The notes below the pieces were generated by a model. That model saw nothing but the letters and a program-made list of their open reading frames with translations. It was not told the origin of the DNA and searched no databases. Of a stretch of DNA of 5,807 nucleotides, positions 1 to 5,518 are shown one piece after another. Numbering within the stretch: the stretch's first letter is position 1; each line of letters opens with the position of its first letter. The position numbers and the translations under genes are program-made. The stretch comes from an uncultured Actinomyces sp. (GTDB taxonomy: Bacteria > Actinomycetota > Actinomycetes > Actinomycetales > Actinomycetaceae): positions 1-5,807 of the forward strand of contig CAKAPY010000099.1 of NCBI GenBank assembly GCA_916719935.1, in the 5' to 3' direction.

Positions 1-906
1 CCCACAAAGGAAATTGCTCGAGAAGGCTTCCTGCGCGAAGAAGTGCTGGGAATCGAGCGCACCGCTCCGAACCGTTCCTATCGGGATATGAACCATAAGC
101 CCGAAATGCTCTACGCTTTGACCGATTTCGAGGCCCTCATTGGTTTCCGGGTTCCTCGAAAGGCACGACGGCTTCTGGAAGGCCTCGAGGGCGAGCTGGC
201 AGAGCTTCTTCGCCGACGACTCAAGCTCTCAACCGTGCGCGGGGGCCTGCGTTCCTTGGCCTCGTGGGTTTTCGATATCGATTCACCCGTTACCCCAGCC
301 TTGGTCGAGGAATTTGTTGATGCCTGCCGCACGCGTCTGGAATCAGGAAATTCTCCCTCGCTTCGTGCCGATCAATTGGTGTGTGAGTTGGAAGCTGTGC
401 ACGGTGGTGATTCTGGAATCATCTTGGCATTCCTGATGAATCCCGTTTCGCTCCGTGCCGGTGAGGCTGCGTATATTCCGCCGCGCCAGATCCACGCATA
501 CCAGCGCGGTTTGGGAATCGAGGTGATGGCGGCCTCGGATAACGTCATTCGAGCGGGACTGACCCACAAGCATGTTGACAGTGCACAACTGGTTGAAATT
601 GCCGAGTTCTCTGCGCTCCCTCCGGTCCGTTTGGCTCCCGAGCATCCCAGCCCTCATTCGGATCGTTTCTTGGCGCCCGCTCAGGAATTTGAGCTCACCG
701 TGACGACCTGCACCCCTGACCTCAGCAATCTTCGCGTTCCGGGCGAGGGGCCTCGTATTGCAATGGTGACCCGCGGACGCTTGAGTTTGTCGACCGAGGC
801 CGGGGAGTGCACCCTGGGCCGAGGCGAGGCGGTTTTCATCTCCGCATCCGAACGCCAGCTGCGTATTACAGGTGAGGGTGAACTGGTTCAGTGCTCCGCG
901 CCGTGA
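1..906 (+). CDS. manA: Mannose-6-phosphate isomerase, class I (5' end missing)
   Basis: This cytoplasmic zinc enzyme interconverts mannose 6-phosphate and fructose 6-phosphate, linking glycolysis to GDP-mannose and mannosylated glycans. The frame is open from base 1, so the true start lies upstream. The 301 codons present are roughly three quarters of the usual ~390-420 residue protein. NHKPEM (window residues 31-36) carries the zinc-ligand glutamate E35 with its neighbouring lysine. The second signature, QIHAYQRG followed by SDNVIRAGLT (residues 163-188), carries the zinc-ligand histidine (bases 493-495) and the substrate-binding arginine (bases 550-552). The C-terminal part, after about residue 220, is the usual small beta-rich cupin-like domain, ending in TGA. 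The GTG at base 43 falls inside the conserved fold and is not the start. The DedA-family gene follows on the same strand after 68 bases, with no convincing terminator between them. The family call is firm. The physiological role (mannose use versus glycan precursor supply) is inference. Confidence 0.95.
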   Translation, partial: PTKEIAREGFLREEVLGIERTAPNRSYRDMNHKPEMLYALTDFEALIGFRVPRKARRLLEGLEGELAELLRRRLKLSTVRGGLRSLASWVFDIDSPVTPALVEEFVDACRTRLESGNSPSLRADQLVCELEAVHGGDSGIILAFLMNPVSLRAGEAAYIPPRQIHAYQRGLGIEVMAASDNVIRAGLTHKHVDSAQLVEIAEFSALPPVRLAPEHPSPHSDRFLAPAQEFELTVTTCTPDLSNLRVPGEGPRIAMVTRGRLSLSTEAGECTLGRGEAVFISASERQLRITGEGELVQCSAP

Positions 907-962
907 TTGGCTTTCACAGCCCACGCAAAGGGTGAACAAAACTCTTCCTTGCCTTGTGCGGC

Positions 963-968
963 GATGCT
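963..968 (+). promoter_or_regulatory. Possible -10 element for leaderless start of the DedA gene
   Basis: GATGCT stands exactly 6 bases before ATG 975, the same spacing as the better TACACT boxes of yggS and ybaK in this window. It keeps the A at position 2 and T at position 6 of a TANNNT box but lacks the first T. No recognisable -35 element lies upstream. The supporting argument is negative: no purine-rich Shine-Dalgarno site precedes this ATG. Confidence 0.3.
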
Positions 969-974
969 ACAGGC

Positions 975-1655
975 ATGAGTAATCTTCTTGAACCTATTGT
1001 CCAAGCCGTTGTTTCTCTTGTAGGTGCCCTTGGTGCTCCCGGAGTGGGAATTGCTGTCGCAGCAGAAAACCTATTCCCACCGATCCCTAGCGAAGTGATC
1101 CTGCCTTCCGCGGGCTTTGCTGCGGCCTCGGGAAGTATGGGATTGGTGAGCGCAATTGTATGGGCAACGATTGGATCGGTTGTCGGCGCATTGGCGCTGT
1201 ATGCACTGGGCGCGTGGTTTGGTCGCGCGCGCTTCTACTCCTTGGCCTCGAAGATTCCCTTCGTCAAGGAAGCAGATATCGAACGCGCCGAGGCGTGGTT
1301 TGTGCGCCGAGGCCCGCTGGCAGTTCTTCTGGGACGCGTCGTTCCTGTTGTTCGTTCCTTGATTTCTATCCCGGCCGGTATCGAACGGATGAAACTTTTG
1401 CCCTTTACTTTGTACACGGCAATTGGTTCGGCCCTGTGGAATTCCGTTCTTATTAGTGCCGGATATGCGCTGGGCGCGAACTGGGCGATCGTCGAAGAAT
1501 GGATTTCGCGATACCAACTTATCGTTTTTGGGCTGGCCGGCATTGCTCTGGTCGTGTGGCTGGTCAGAAAGTGGACAGTTCGTCGATCCCGTAAAAGTGC
1601 TGTAAAAGCACGCCATTTAAGCGAAAACGTGGGCAAAGCCTCGTCCATCTCGTGA
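975..1655 (+). CDS. DedA/VTT-family membrane protein
   Basis: This 226-residue inner-membrane protein belongs to the DedA (SNARE-associated/VTT) superfamily, whose members include undecaprenyl-phosphate flippases and proteins needed for proton-motive-force homeostasis. The diagnostic ENLFPPIPSE motif lies at residues 31-40 and supplies two membrane-embedded acidic residues, E31 and E40. LGRVVPVVRS (119-128) and AGIERM (134-139) supply R121 and R127, spaced like the two essential arginines of E. coli YqjA. Hydrophobic segments lie near 8-30, 42-78, 115-135, 142-168 and 180-198. A strongly basic cytoplasmic tail follows from about residue 198. ATG 975 is preferred over the in-frame TTG at 954, which would add seven polar residues with no ribosome-binding site. 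The PPIPSE subclass resembles B. subtilis YngC/UptA, so lipid-carrier recycling is a fair guess. The exact substrate cannot be read from sequence. It may share transcripts with manA upstream or have its own weak leaderless promoter. Confidence 0.92.
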   Translation: MSNLLEPIVQAVVSLVGALGAPGVGIAVAAENLFPPIPSEVILPSAGFAAASGSMGLVSAIVWATIGSVVGALALYALGAWFGRARFYSLASKIPFVKEADIERAEAWFVRRGPLAVLLGRVVPVVRSLISIPAGIERMKLLPFTLYTAIGSALWNSVLISAGYALGANWAIVEEWISRYQLIVFGLAGIALVVWLVRKWTVRRSRKSAVKARHLSENVGKASSIS

Positions 1656-1727
1656 ACCTAGCGAGCCGTCGCCCCGAGGTCGAACTAGGGTTGAAGACGT
1701 TACAAATTCGTCATAGGGGAGAAATCC
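1656..1727 (+). promoter_or_regulatory. ilvD upstream region with possible promoter and strong ribosome-binding site
   Basis: AGGGGAG at 1715-1721 lies 6 bases before ATG 1728 and is a strong Shine-Dalgarno site, which fixes the ilvD start. A weak -10 candidate, TACAAA, sits at 1701-1706, with only a poor -35 (GTCGAA, 1679-1684). GACG (1696-1699) and CGTC (1709-1712) form a short inverted repeat around it that could be an operator half-site pair. There is no T-box, no leader peptide rich in Ile/Val/Leu codons and no attenuator in these 72 bases. The ribosome-binding site is sound; the promoter and operator are guesses. Confidence 0.4.
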
Positions 1728-3575
1728 ATGAGTAAGCCTTTGCGCTCAGCAACATCGACTCAAGGACGCAATATGGCTGGAGCACGTGCGCTCTGGCGTG
1801 CGACCGGAATGACGGATGGGGATTTCGGCAAGCCGATTATCGCGATCGCCAACTCCTACACCCAATTCGTTCCCGGCCACGTCCACCTCAAGGACATGGG
1901 CGACTTGGTCGCCGGAGCGATTCGCGAAGCAGGCGGCGTTGCGAAGGAATTTAACACCATCGCTGTTGACGACGGCATCGCAATGGGCCACGATGGCATG
2001 CTCTATTCGCTGCCTTCGCGTGAGGTGATTGCTGACTCGGTGGAGTACATGGTCAATGCTCACCGCGCCGATGCGCTTGTGTGTATCTCGAACTGTGACA
2101 AGATCACTCCCGGTATGCTCATCGCTGCCATGCGTTTGAACATCCCGACGATCTTCGTTTCGGGTGGTCCTATGGAATCCGGCGCTTCCATTGAAGGCGT
2201 TGTCGAGCACCGCCTTGACCTGATCGACGCGATGGTCATGGCCGTGGATGATTCAGTTTCTGACGCCCAGCTTGCCCAGGTTGAGGCCAATGCGTGCCCC
2301 ACTTGTGGATCCTGCGCTGGCATGTTCACCGCGAACTCGATGAACTGTCTCAACGAGGCCATCGGCCTGGCACTCCCGGGTAACGGCACCACCTTGGCCA
2401 CGCAGGTTGAGCGCAAGAAGCTCTTCTTGGAGGCAGGACACCGCATTGTTGATATGTGCCGCGCGTACTACGACAACGATGATGATTCGGTTCTGCCGCG
2501 CTCAATCGCTACCAAGCATGCTTTCGAGAATGCGATGAGCTTGGACGTTGCCATGGGCGGCTCCACCAACACCGTTCTTCACATTCTTGCGATCGCTCAC
2601 GAGGCCGGGGTCGACTTCACCTTGGACGATATCGATGCGATTTCGCGCCGGGTTCCTTGCCTATGCAAGGTGGCCCCGAACTCGACGAAGTACCACATTG
2701 AGCACGTGCACCGCGCAGGCGGTATTCCCGCTCTCCTTGGTGAACTCAACCGCGCTGGTTTACTGCAGCGCGATGTGCACTCCGTCCATGCTCCTTCCTT
2801 GGAGGAGTGGCTTGCTCAGTGGGATATCCGCAGTGGTAGCGCGAGCGACGAGGCCAAGCATCGTTATCTTGCGGCGCCCGGTGGCGTGCGCACGACCCAT
2901 GCTTTCTCGACCGCAAACCTTTTCGAGTCCTTGGAGACGGATTCCGAGAATGGCTGCATCCGCGACGTCGAGCACGCATACACAAAGGACGGCGGACTTG
3001 CGGTTCTTTACGGCAACATCGCCCAGAACGGTGCGATTATTAAGAGCGCGGGTATCGATGAGTCGCTCTTCCACTTCATTGGCCGTGCTTTCGTCGTGGA
3101 ATCTCAAGAAGAGGCCGTTGAATCGATTCTGAGCAAGAAGGTTCAGGAAGGCGACGTTGTCGTCATCACCTACGAAGGCCCCAAGGGTGGACCGGGCATG
3201 CAGGAAATGCTCTACCCGACCTCGTACCTCAAGGGACTGGGTCTGGGTAAGAAGTGCGCACTGATCACCGATGGGCGTTTCTCTGGCGGTACTTCCGGTA
3301 TCTCTATCGGTCACATCTCTCCCGAGGCCGCTGCCGGCGGTGCAATCGGATTGGTTCGCACCGGTGATGAGATCGAGATCGATGTCAACAAGCGTCTGCT
3401 TCGTGTGAATGTAAGCGATGAGGAACTTGAACGCCGCCGCGCGGAGATGGGTGCTACCCCGTGGAAGCCATCCAAGCCTCGTTCGCGTCACGTCTCTGAT
3501 GCCTTGAAGGTTTACGGAATGCTTGCAGCATCTGCCGATAAGGGCGGCGTGCGTATTCTGCCCGATTGGGCCTGA
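1728..3575 (+). CDS. ilvD: Dihydroxyacid dehydratase
   Basis: IlvD dehydrates 2,3-dihydroxy-isovalerate and 2,3-dihydroxy-3-methylvalerate to the 2-oxo acids that are transaminated to valine and isoleucine; the valine branch also feeds leucine and pantothenate. The 615-residue length equals the E. coli-type enzyme (about 616), and similarity runs end to end. Visible landmarks are DDGIAMGHDGM (81-91, Mg2+ region), SNCDKITPGM (121-130, cluster Cys123 and the Mg2+-binding lysine K125), CPTCGSCAGMF (190-200, cluster Cys196), GPKGGPGMQEM (484-494) and DGRFSGGTSG (515-524, with S519 the proposed catalytic base). In the TQFVPGHVHL segment (45-54) residue 50 is Gly, where [2Fe-2S] dehydratases have a cluster Cys. 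This groups it with the oxygen-labile E. coli [4Fe-4S] type. ATG 1728 is set by the AGGGGAG site. A membrane-protein gene follows after 19 bases and is probably cotranscribed. No other ilv genes are in the window. Confidence 0.98.
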   Translation: MSKPLRSATSTQGRNMAGARALWRATGMTDGDFGKPIIAIANSYTQFVPGHVHLKDMGDLVAGAIREAGGVAKEFNTIAVDDGIAMGHDGMLYSLPSREVIADSVEYMVNAHRADALVCISNCDKITPGMLIAAMRLNIPTIFVSGGPMESGASIEGVVEHRLDLIDAMVMAVDDSVSDAQLAQVEANACPTCGSCAGMFTANSMNCLNEAIGLALPGNGTTLATQVERKKLFLEAGHRIVDMCRAYYDNDDDSVLPRSIATKHAFENAMSLDVAMGGSTNTVLHILAIAHEAGVDFTLDDIDAISRRVPCLCKVAPNSTKYHIEHVHRAGGIPALLGELNRAGLLQRDVHSVHAPSLEEWLAQWDIRSGSASDEAKHRYLAAPGGVRTTHAFSTANLFESLETDSENGCIRDVEHAYTKDGGLAVLYGNIAQNGAIIKSAGIDESLFHFIGRAFVVESQEEAVESILSKKVQEGDVVVITYEGPKGGPGMQEMLYPTSYLKGLGLGKKCALITDGRFSGGTSGISIGHISPEAAAGGAIGLVRTGDEIEIDVNKRLLRVNVSDEELERRRAEMGATPWKPSKPRSRHVSDALKVYGMLAASADKGGVRILPDWA

Positions 3576-3581
3576 GCGCGT

Positions 3582-3587
3582 GAGGGA
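3582..3587 (+). promoter_or_regulatory. Ribosome-binding site of the Pr6Pr-like gene
   Basis: GAGGGA ends 7 bases before ATG 3595, a good Shine-Dalgarno arrangement. It decides the start against three alternatives. The GTG at 3580 overlaps this very site. The ATG at 3523 would overlap the ilvD 3' end by 53 bases and add a non-family, cysteine-containing leader. Downstream alternatives would cut into the first membrane helix. It lies in the 19-base gap after ilvD. Confidence 0.75.
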
Positions 3588-3594
3588 TAAAGCG

Positions 3595-4284
3595 ATGACC
3601 TTAGCGACCTCTGGCCGTTGGGCCTATCTGCTTGTTGCAATCGCCGCGTGGGTGGGTGTCGTTTTCACCCTGGTTATTACCGGTGTGGATGGATATTCTC
3701 GCGAGGCTGTAGCCCGGCCTGGGATGTTCGGTGGAGCTCCCTTCGGCTGGGCCGGCTTCGGCCAGCGGATGATTGAATGCCTGTCCTATTTCACTGAGTG
3801 GTCAAATATTCTGGTCGCTGTTGTCGCGACTCTGATCGTGTGGAAAGGTCCTGATATCGGTTCGTGGGGACGTGCACTTCAATTGTGTGCGCTCATGATG
3901 ATTACCGTGACGGCGATCGTCTACCACTTCTTGATTCGTCCCACTGAAGTGCTCAGCGGCTGGTCGGTGTTCACGAACCCGCTCCAACACGTGGTTGTTC
4001 CTGCGCTCATGATTCTGGCGGCTCTGGTCTGTGGGCCTCGTGGTGGGCTAGATGCTTCGGTTGTACTGAAAGCCCTGGTAATCCCAGTGATTTGGGTGGT
4101 CTACACCTTGATTCGCGGGGCTTTTGTCCATCAGTACCCTTACGATTTTGTGAACGTGAGCGTGCTTGGCTACCAGCAGGTGCTGATCAACATCGTTGCG
4201 ATTTTGTGCGGTGCTCTGGTATTTCTTGCGGTCATCGCCGGAATTGACTGGGGTGTGGGGAAGGCTCTACCCGCGCGTAACTGA
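3595..4284 (+). CDS. Pr6Pr family (FAR-17a/AIG1-like) six-helix membrane protein
   Basis: This is a 229-residue integral membrane protein with about six hydrophobic segments (near 10-30, 62-83, 95-113, 129-147, 157-174, 194-217). The conserved pattern matches the bacterial Pr6Pr family. FTEWSN (66-71) closes a loop before helix 2; FTNPLQHVVVP (126-136) begins helix 4. LIRG with YPYDFVNV (172-188) follows helix 5, and GYQQVLINIVA begins helix 6. The family is distantly related to eukaryotic AIG1/ADTRP proteins, membrane hydrolases of fatty-acid esters of hydroxy fatty acids that use one Thr and one His. T67 and H132 are the obvious candidates here, but that transfer is inference and no bacterial substrate is established to my knowledge. 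It lies 19 bases after ilvD and is probably translated from the same mRNA, though no branched-chain amino acid role is evident. Its last 18 bases overlap the 3' end of the opposing yggS. The family call is fairly sure, the function unknown. Confidence 0.8.
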   Translation: MTLATSGRWAYLLVAIAAWVGVVFTLVITGVDGYSREAVARPGMFGGAPFGWAGFGQRMIECLSYFTEWSNILVAVVATLIVWKGPDIGSWGRALQLCALMMITVTAIVYHFLIRPTEVLSGWSVFTNPLQHVVVPALMILAALVCGPRGGLDASVVLKALVIPVIWVVYTLIRGAFVHQYPYDFVNVSVLGYQQVLINIVAILCGALVFLAVIAGIDWGVGKALPARN

Positions 4285-4977
4285 GCGACGTGGACCAAAG
4301 ACTGCGGTCCCTACACGTACGATTGTCGCTCCTTCTGCTATCGCCCATTCCAGATCGTGGCTCATGCCCATGGACAGCTCCAGGTTGTCTGCCGGGATTG
4401 CAAGTTGTTGTGCGGTGGTGTCGCGGAGCTCTCGCAGGAGCGTGTAGCCGCGGCGAACATCTGCTTCAGCGGGGGAGTTCAGGCCAACGGTCATCAGGCC
4501 TGCGAACCTGAGGTGCGTAGAGGCGGCGACGGCCTCGGCAATCGAGGAAAAATCAGCAGGAGAGCAGCCGTGTTTGGTGTCTTCGCCTGAGACATTGACT
4601 TCGATAAAAACCGGGAGCTCTGCGGCTGCTCGTGAATCGATTTTCTCTACCAAGGCAATGGAATCAATCGATTCAACCGCGTCGACACAGGAGAGTGCCT
4701 GATTGATCTTATTGGATTGGAGCGGTCCGATCAGGTGAATCTGAGCCCCCGGGACCTCGCGGATCGCATCCACGGTTGCTTTCGCTTCTTGCACTCGATT
4801 GTGTCCCAAGAGGATCGGCTGCCCCAGGTCGCTTAAGGCCTGGGCGGCCTCGCGGCACTCCTCGGGAGTGCGAGTCTTCACTGCGAGTTCCAAGGCCACG
4901 CGATCGGTGCGGCCGGTTGCTTGGCGTGCGCGCTCAATTCGGTCAAGGGCTTGGGCAATTGCAGACGGAATACTCAT
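4267..4977 (-). CDS. yggS: YggS/PLPBP-family pyridoxal phosphate homeostasis protein
   Basis: This 236-residue cytoplasmic protein has the alanine-racemase-like TIM-barrel fold. It binds PLP but has no known enzymatic activity; members buffer PLP, and their loss disturbs vitamin B6 and branched-chain amino acid metabolism. K34 in LAVKTRTP (31-38) is the PLP Schiff-base lysine. Further landmarks are LLGHNRVQE (56-64), HLIGPLQSNK (81-90), VESIDS (101-106), VFIEVNVSGEDTKHG (123-137), GLMTVG (160-165), LSMGMSHD (201-208) and VRVGTAVFGPR (220-230), the last two forming the PLP-phosphate region. Length is normal for the family. Two small departures are visible. The usual GENRVQE reads GHNRVQE (H59), and the common AVSKT is shortened to AVKT. 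No Shine-Dalgarno site precedes the ATG; a TACACT box 6 bases upstream points to leaderless translation. It is convergent with, and overlaps by 18 bases, the Pr6Pr gene, and it is divergent from yccF. Family assignment is firm. Confidence 0.95.
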   Translation of the reverse strand: MSIPSAIAQALDRIERARQATGRTDRVALELAVKTRTPEECREAAQALSDLGQPILLGHNRVQEAKATVDAIREVPGAQIHLIGPLQSNKINQALSCVDAVESIDSIALVEKIDSRAAAELPVFIEVNVSGEDTKHGCSPADFSSIAEAVAASTHLRFAGLMTVGLNSPAEADVRRGYTLLRELRDTTAQQLAIPADNLELSMGMSHDLEWAIAEGATIVRVGTAVFGPRRSVTRG

Positions 4978-4983
4978 AGTTCA

Positions 4984-4989
4984 AGTGTA
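4984..4989 (-). promoter_or_regulatory. -10 box of a leaderless yggS promoter
   Basis: Read on the minus strand, TACACT is followed by TGAACT and then ATG, so transcription would begin at or next to the A of the start codon (4977). TACACT fits the actinobacterial TANNNT -10 consensus. No Shine-Dalgarno site precedes the ATG, and no good -35 hexamer is seen near 5007-5012. That zone is instead filled by the 11-bp repeats described separately. Confidence 0.65.
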
Positions 4990-4998
4990 GACGGCCCA

Positions 4999-5033
4999 CT
5001 CAGGGACGAATCAGGGGAAAATCAGGGCAAAAA
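4999..5033. repeat. Three 11-bp direct repeats with CAGGG core upstream of yggS
   Basis: CAGGG begins at 5001, 5012 and 5023, an exact 11-base period. The units are CTCAGGGACGA, ATCAGGGGAAA and ATCAGGGCAAA, the last two differing at one base. Runs of four and five A (5018-5021, 5029-5033) repeat in the same phase, which favours DNA curvature. Measured from the inferred yggS start site the cores fall at -24, -35 and -46, and they also lie about 80-108 bases before yccF. A regulator-binding or curved upstream element is an inference; the repeats themselves are visible directly. Confidence 0.6.
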
Positions 5034-5097
5034 GCGCAGCTGAATCCCGCAGTCGCATGGCAGACTTGATGTAACGCGAAAGTGAAGTGGAATAGCG

Positions 5098-5103
5098 AAA
5101 GGA
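5098..5103 (+). promoter_or_regulatory. Ribosome-binding site of yccF
   Basis: AAAGGA ends 5 bases before ATG 5109. The alternative starts fit worse. The ATG at 5103 overlaps this site. The in-frame GTG at 5082 has no site of its own and adds nine residues ahead of the conserved MRFLLN beginning of the family. Confidence 0.6.
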
Positions 5104-5108
5104 TGTAC

Positions 5109-5495
5109 ATGCGCTTCTTGCTGAATGTGATTTGGTTGGTTTTTGGTGGCTTTGCGCTATTTCTGGGCTACATTCTTGCCGGAATTGTTGCCTGTATTTT
5201 CATCATCACCATCCCTGCAGGCGTCGCATGTTTCCGAATTGCAGCATACGTATTGTGGCCTTTTGGCAAGCGAGTCGTTCCGATGCCCGGGGCAGGATCT
5301 GGTTCGGATCTGATGAACATTGTCTGGTTCTTGATCGCCGGAGTGTGGCTGGCGATCGGACATATTCTGACTGCTTTTGCACAGGCAATCACGATCATCG
5401 GTATTCCCTTGGCGATCGCCAATCTTAAGCTCATCCCGATCACCTGCTTCCCCTTCGGCAAGATGGTGATCGATGATCCCACTGCTGTGATCTGA
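5109..5495 (+). CDS. yccF: YccF family membrane protein, two tandem YccF domains
   Basis: This 128-residue inner-membrane protein has two YccF (formerly DUF307) domains and unknown biochemical function. The two halves align without a gap at a fixed offset of 64 residues. N6-W9 matches N70-W73, G14 matches G78, G20 matches G84, P36 matches P100, and PFGK at 51-54 matches PFGK at 115-118. Each half holds a long hydrophobic stretch (about 5-48 and 70-112), ending in an aromatic PFGK motif probably at the membrane face. The linker (58-69) is rich in Gly, Ser and Pro. Length is normal, since E. coli YccF is of similar size and the same double-domain build. The start follows from AAAGGA at 5098-5103. 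It diverges from yggS, and ybaK begins 23 bases after its stop. No clear TANNNT box is seen upstream, so its promoter is not identified. Family call is firm, function unknown. Confidence 0.93.
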   Translation: MRFLLNVIWLVFGGFALFLGYILAGIVACIFIITIPAGVACFRIAAYVLWPFGKRVVPMPGAGSGSDLMNIVWFLIAGVWLAIGHILTAFAQAITIIGIPLAIANLKLIPITCFPFGKMVIDDPTAVI

Positions 5496-5506
5496 TCTCA
5501 GGTCCC

Positions 5507-5512
5507 TACACT
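5507..5512 (+). promoter_or_regulatory. -10 box of a leaderless ybaK promoter
   Basis: TACACT followed by GGAAGT and then ATG 5519 repeats the yggS layout exactly, including the hexamer sequence and the 6-base spacer. The GGAAG just before the ATG is too close (one base) to work as a normal Shine-Dalgarno site. The box lies in the 23-base gap after yccF, so ybaK could be transcribed both alone and by read-through. No convincing -35 hexamer is visible. Confidence 0.6.
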
Positions 5513-5518
5513 GGAAGT

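Noticed and set aside
909..921. GGCT/AGCC hairpin after manA, considered as a terminator
   Set aside because: A four-pair stem without a T-run is too weak.
343..939. 198-codon minus-strand open frame opposite manA
   Set aside because: It lies antisense to conserved ManA motifs, has low-complexity, Arg-rich non-family sequence and no ribosome-binding site; it is a shadow of GC-rich coding.
247..1250. TCCTTGGCCTCG occurring in both manA and the DedA gene
   Set aside because: Both copies are in coding sequence using common codons, with no flanking similarity; probably chance.
1071..1616. 181-codon minus-strand open frame opposite the DedA gene
   Set aside because: Its composition is rich in Asn, Gln and Arg, typical of an antisense shadow, and the plus-strand DedA motifs are clear.
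1657..1689. CCTAG/CTAGG inverted repeat between the DedA gene and ilvD, considered as a terminator
   Set aside because: It has only 5 pairs over a 23-base loop and no T-run follows.
2760..3491. 243-codon minus-strand open frame opposite ilvD
   Set aside because: It is fully antisense to conserved IlvD and its translation resembles no family I recognise.
3523..3594. Upstream ATG start for the Pr6Pr-like gene
   Set aside because: It would overlap the ilvD 3' end and add a leader unlike the family; GAGGGA before ATG 3595 explains the start better.
4289..4317. Hairpin GGACC (4292-4296)/GGTCC (4306-4310) with outer CGT/ACG just after the Pr6Pr stop, considered as a terminator
   Set aside because: The stem is short with a 4-base bulge and no T-run, and the bases encode conserved yggS C-terminal residues.
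5467..5497. Four TGATC copies at the yccF end (5467, 5474, 5488, 5493)
   Set aside because: Spacing is irregular, and three copies are explained by the Val-Ile-Asp-Asp-Pro and terminal Val-Ile codons, the fourth by the stop; no regulatory pattern is evident.
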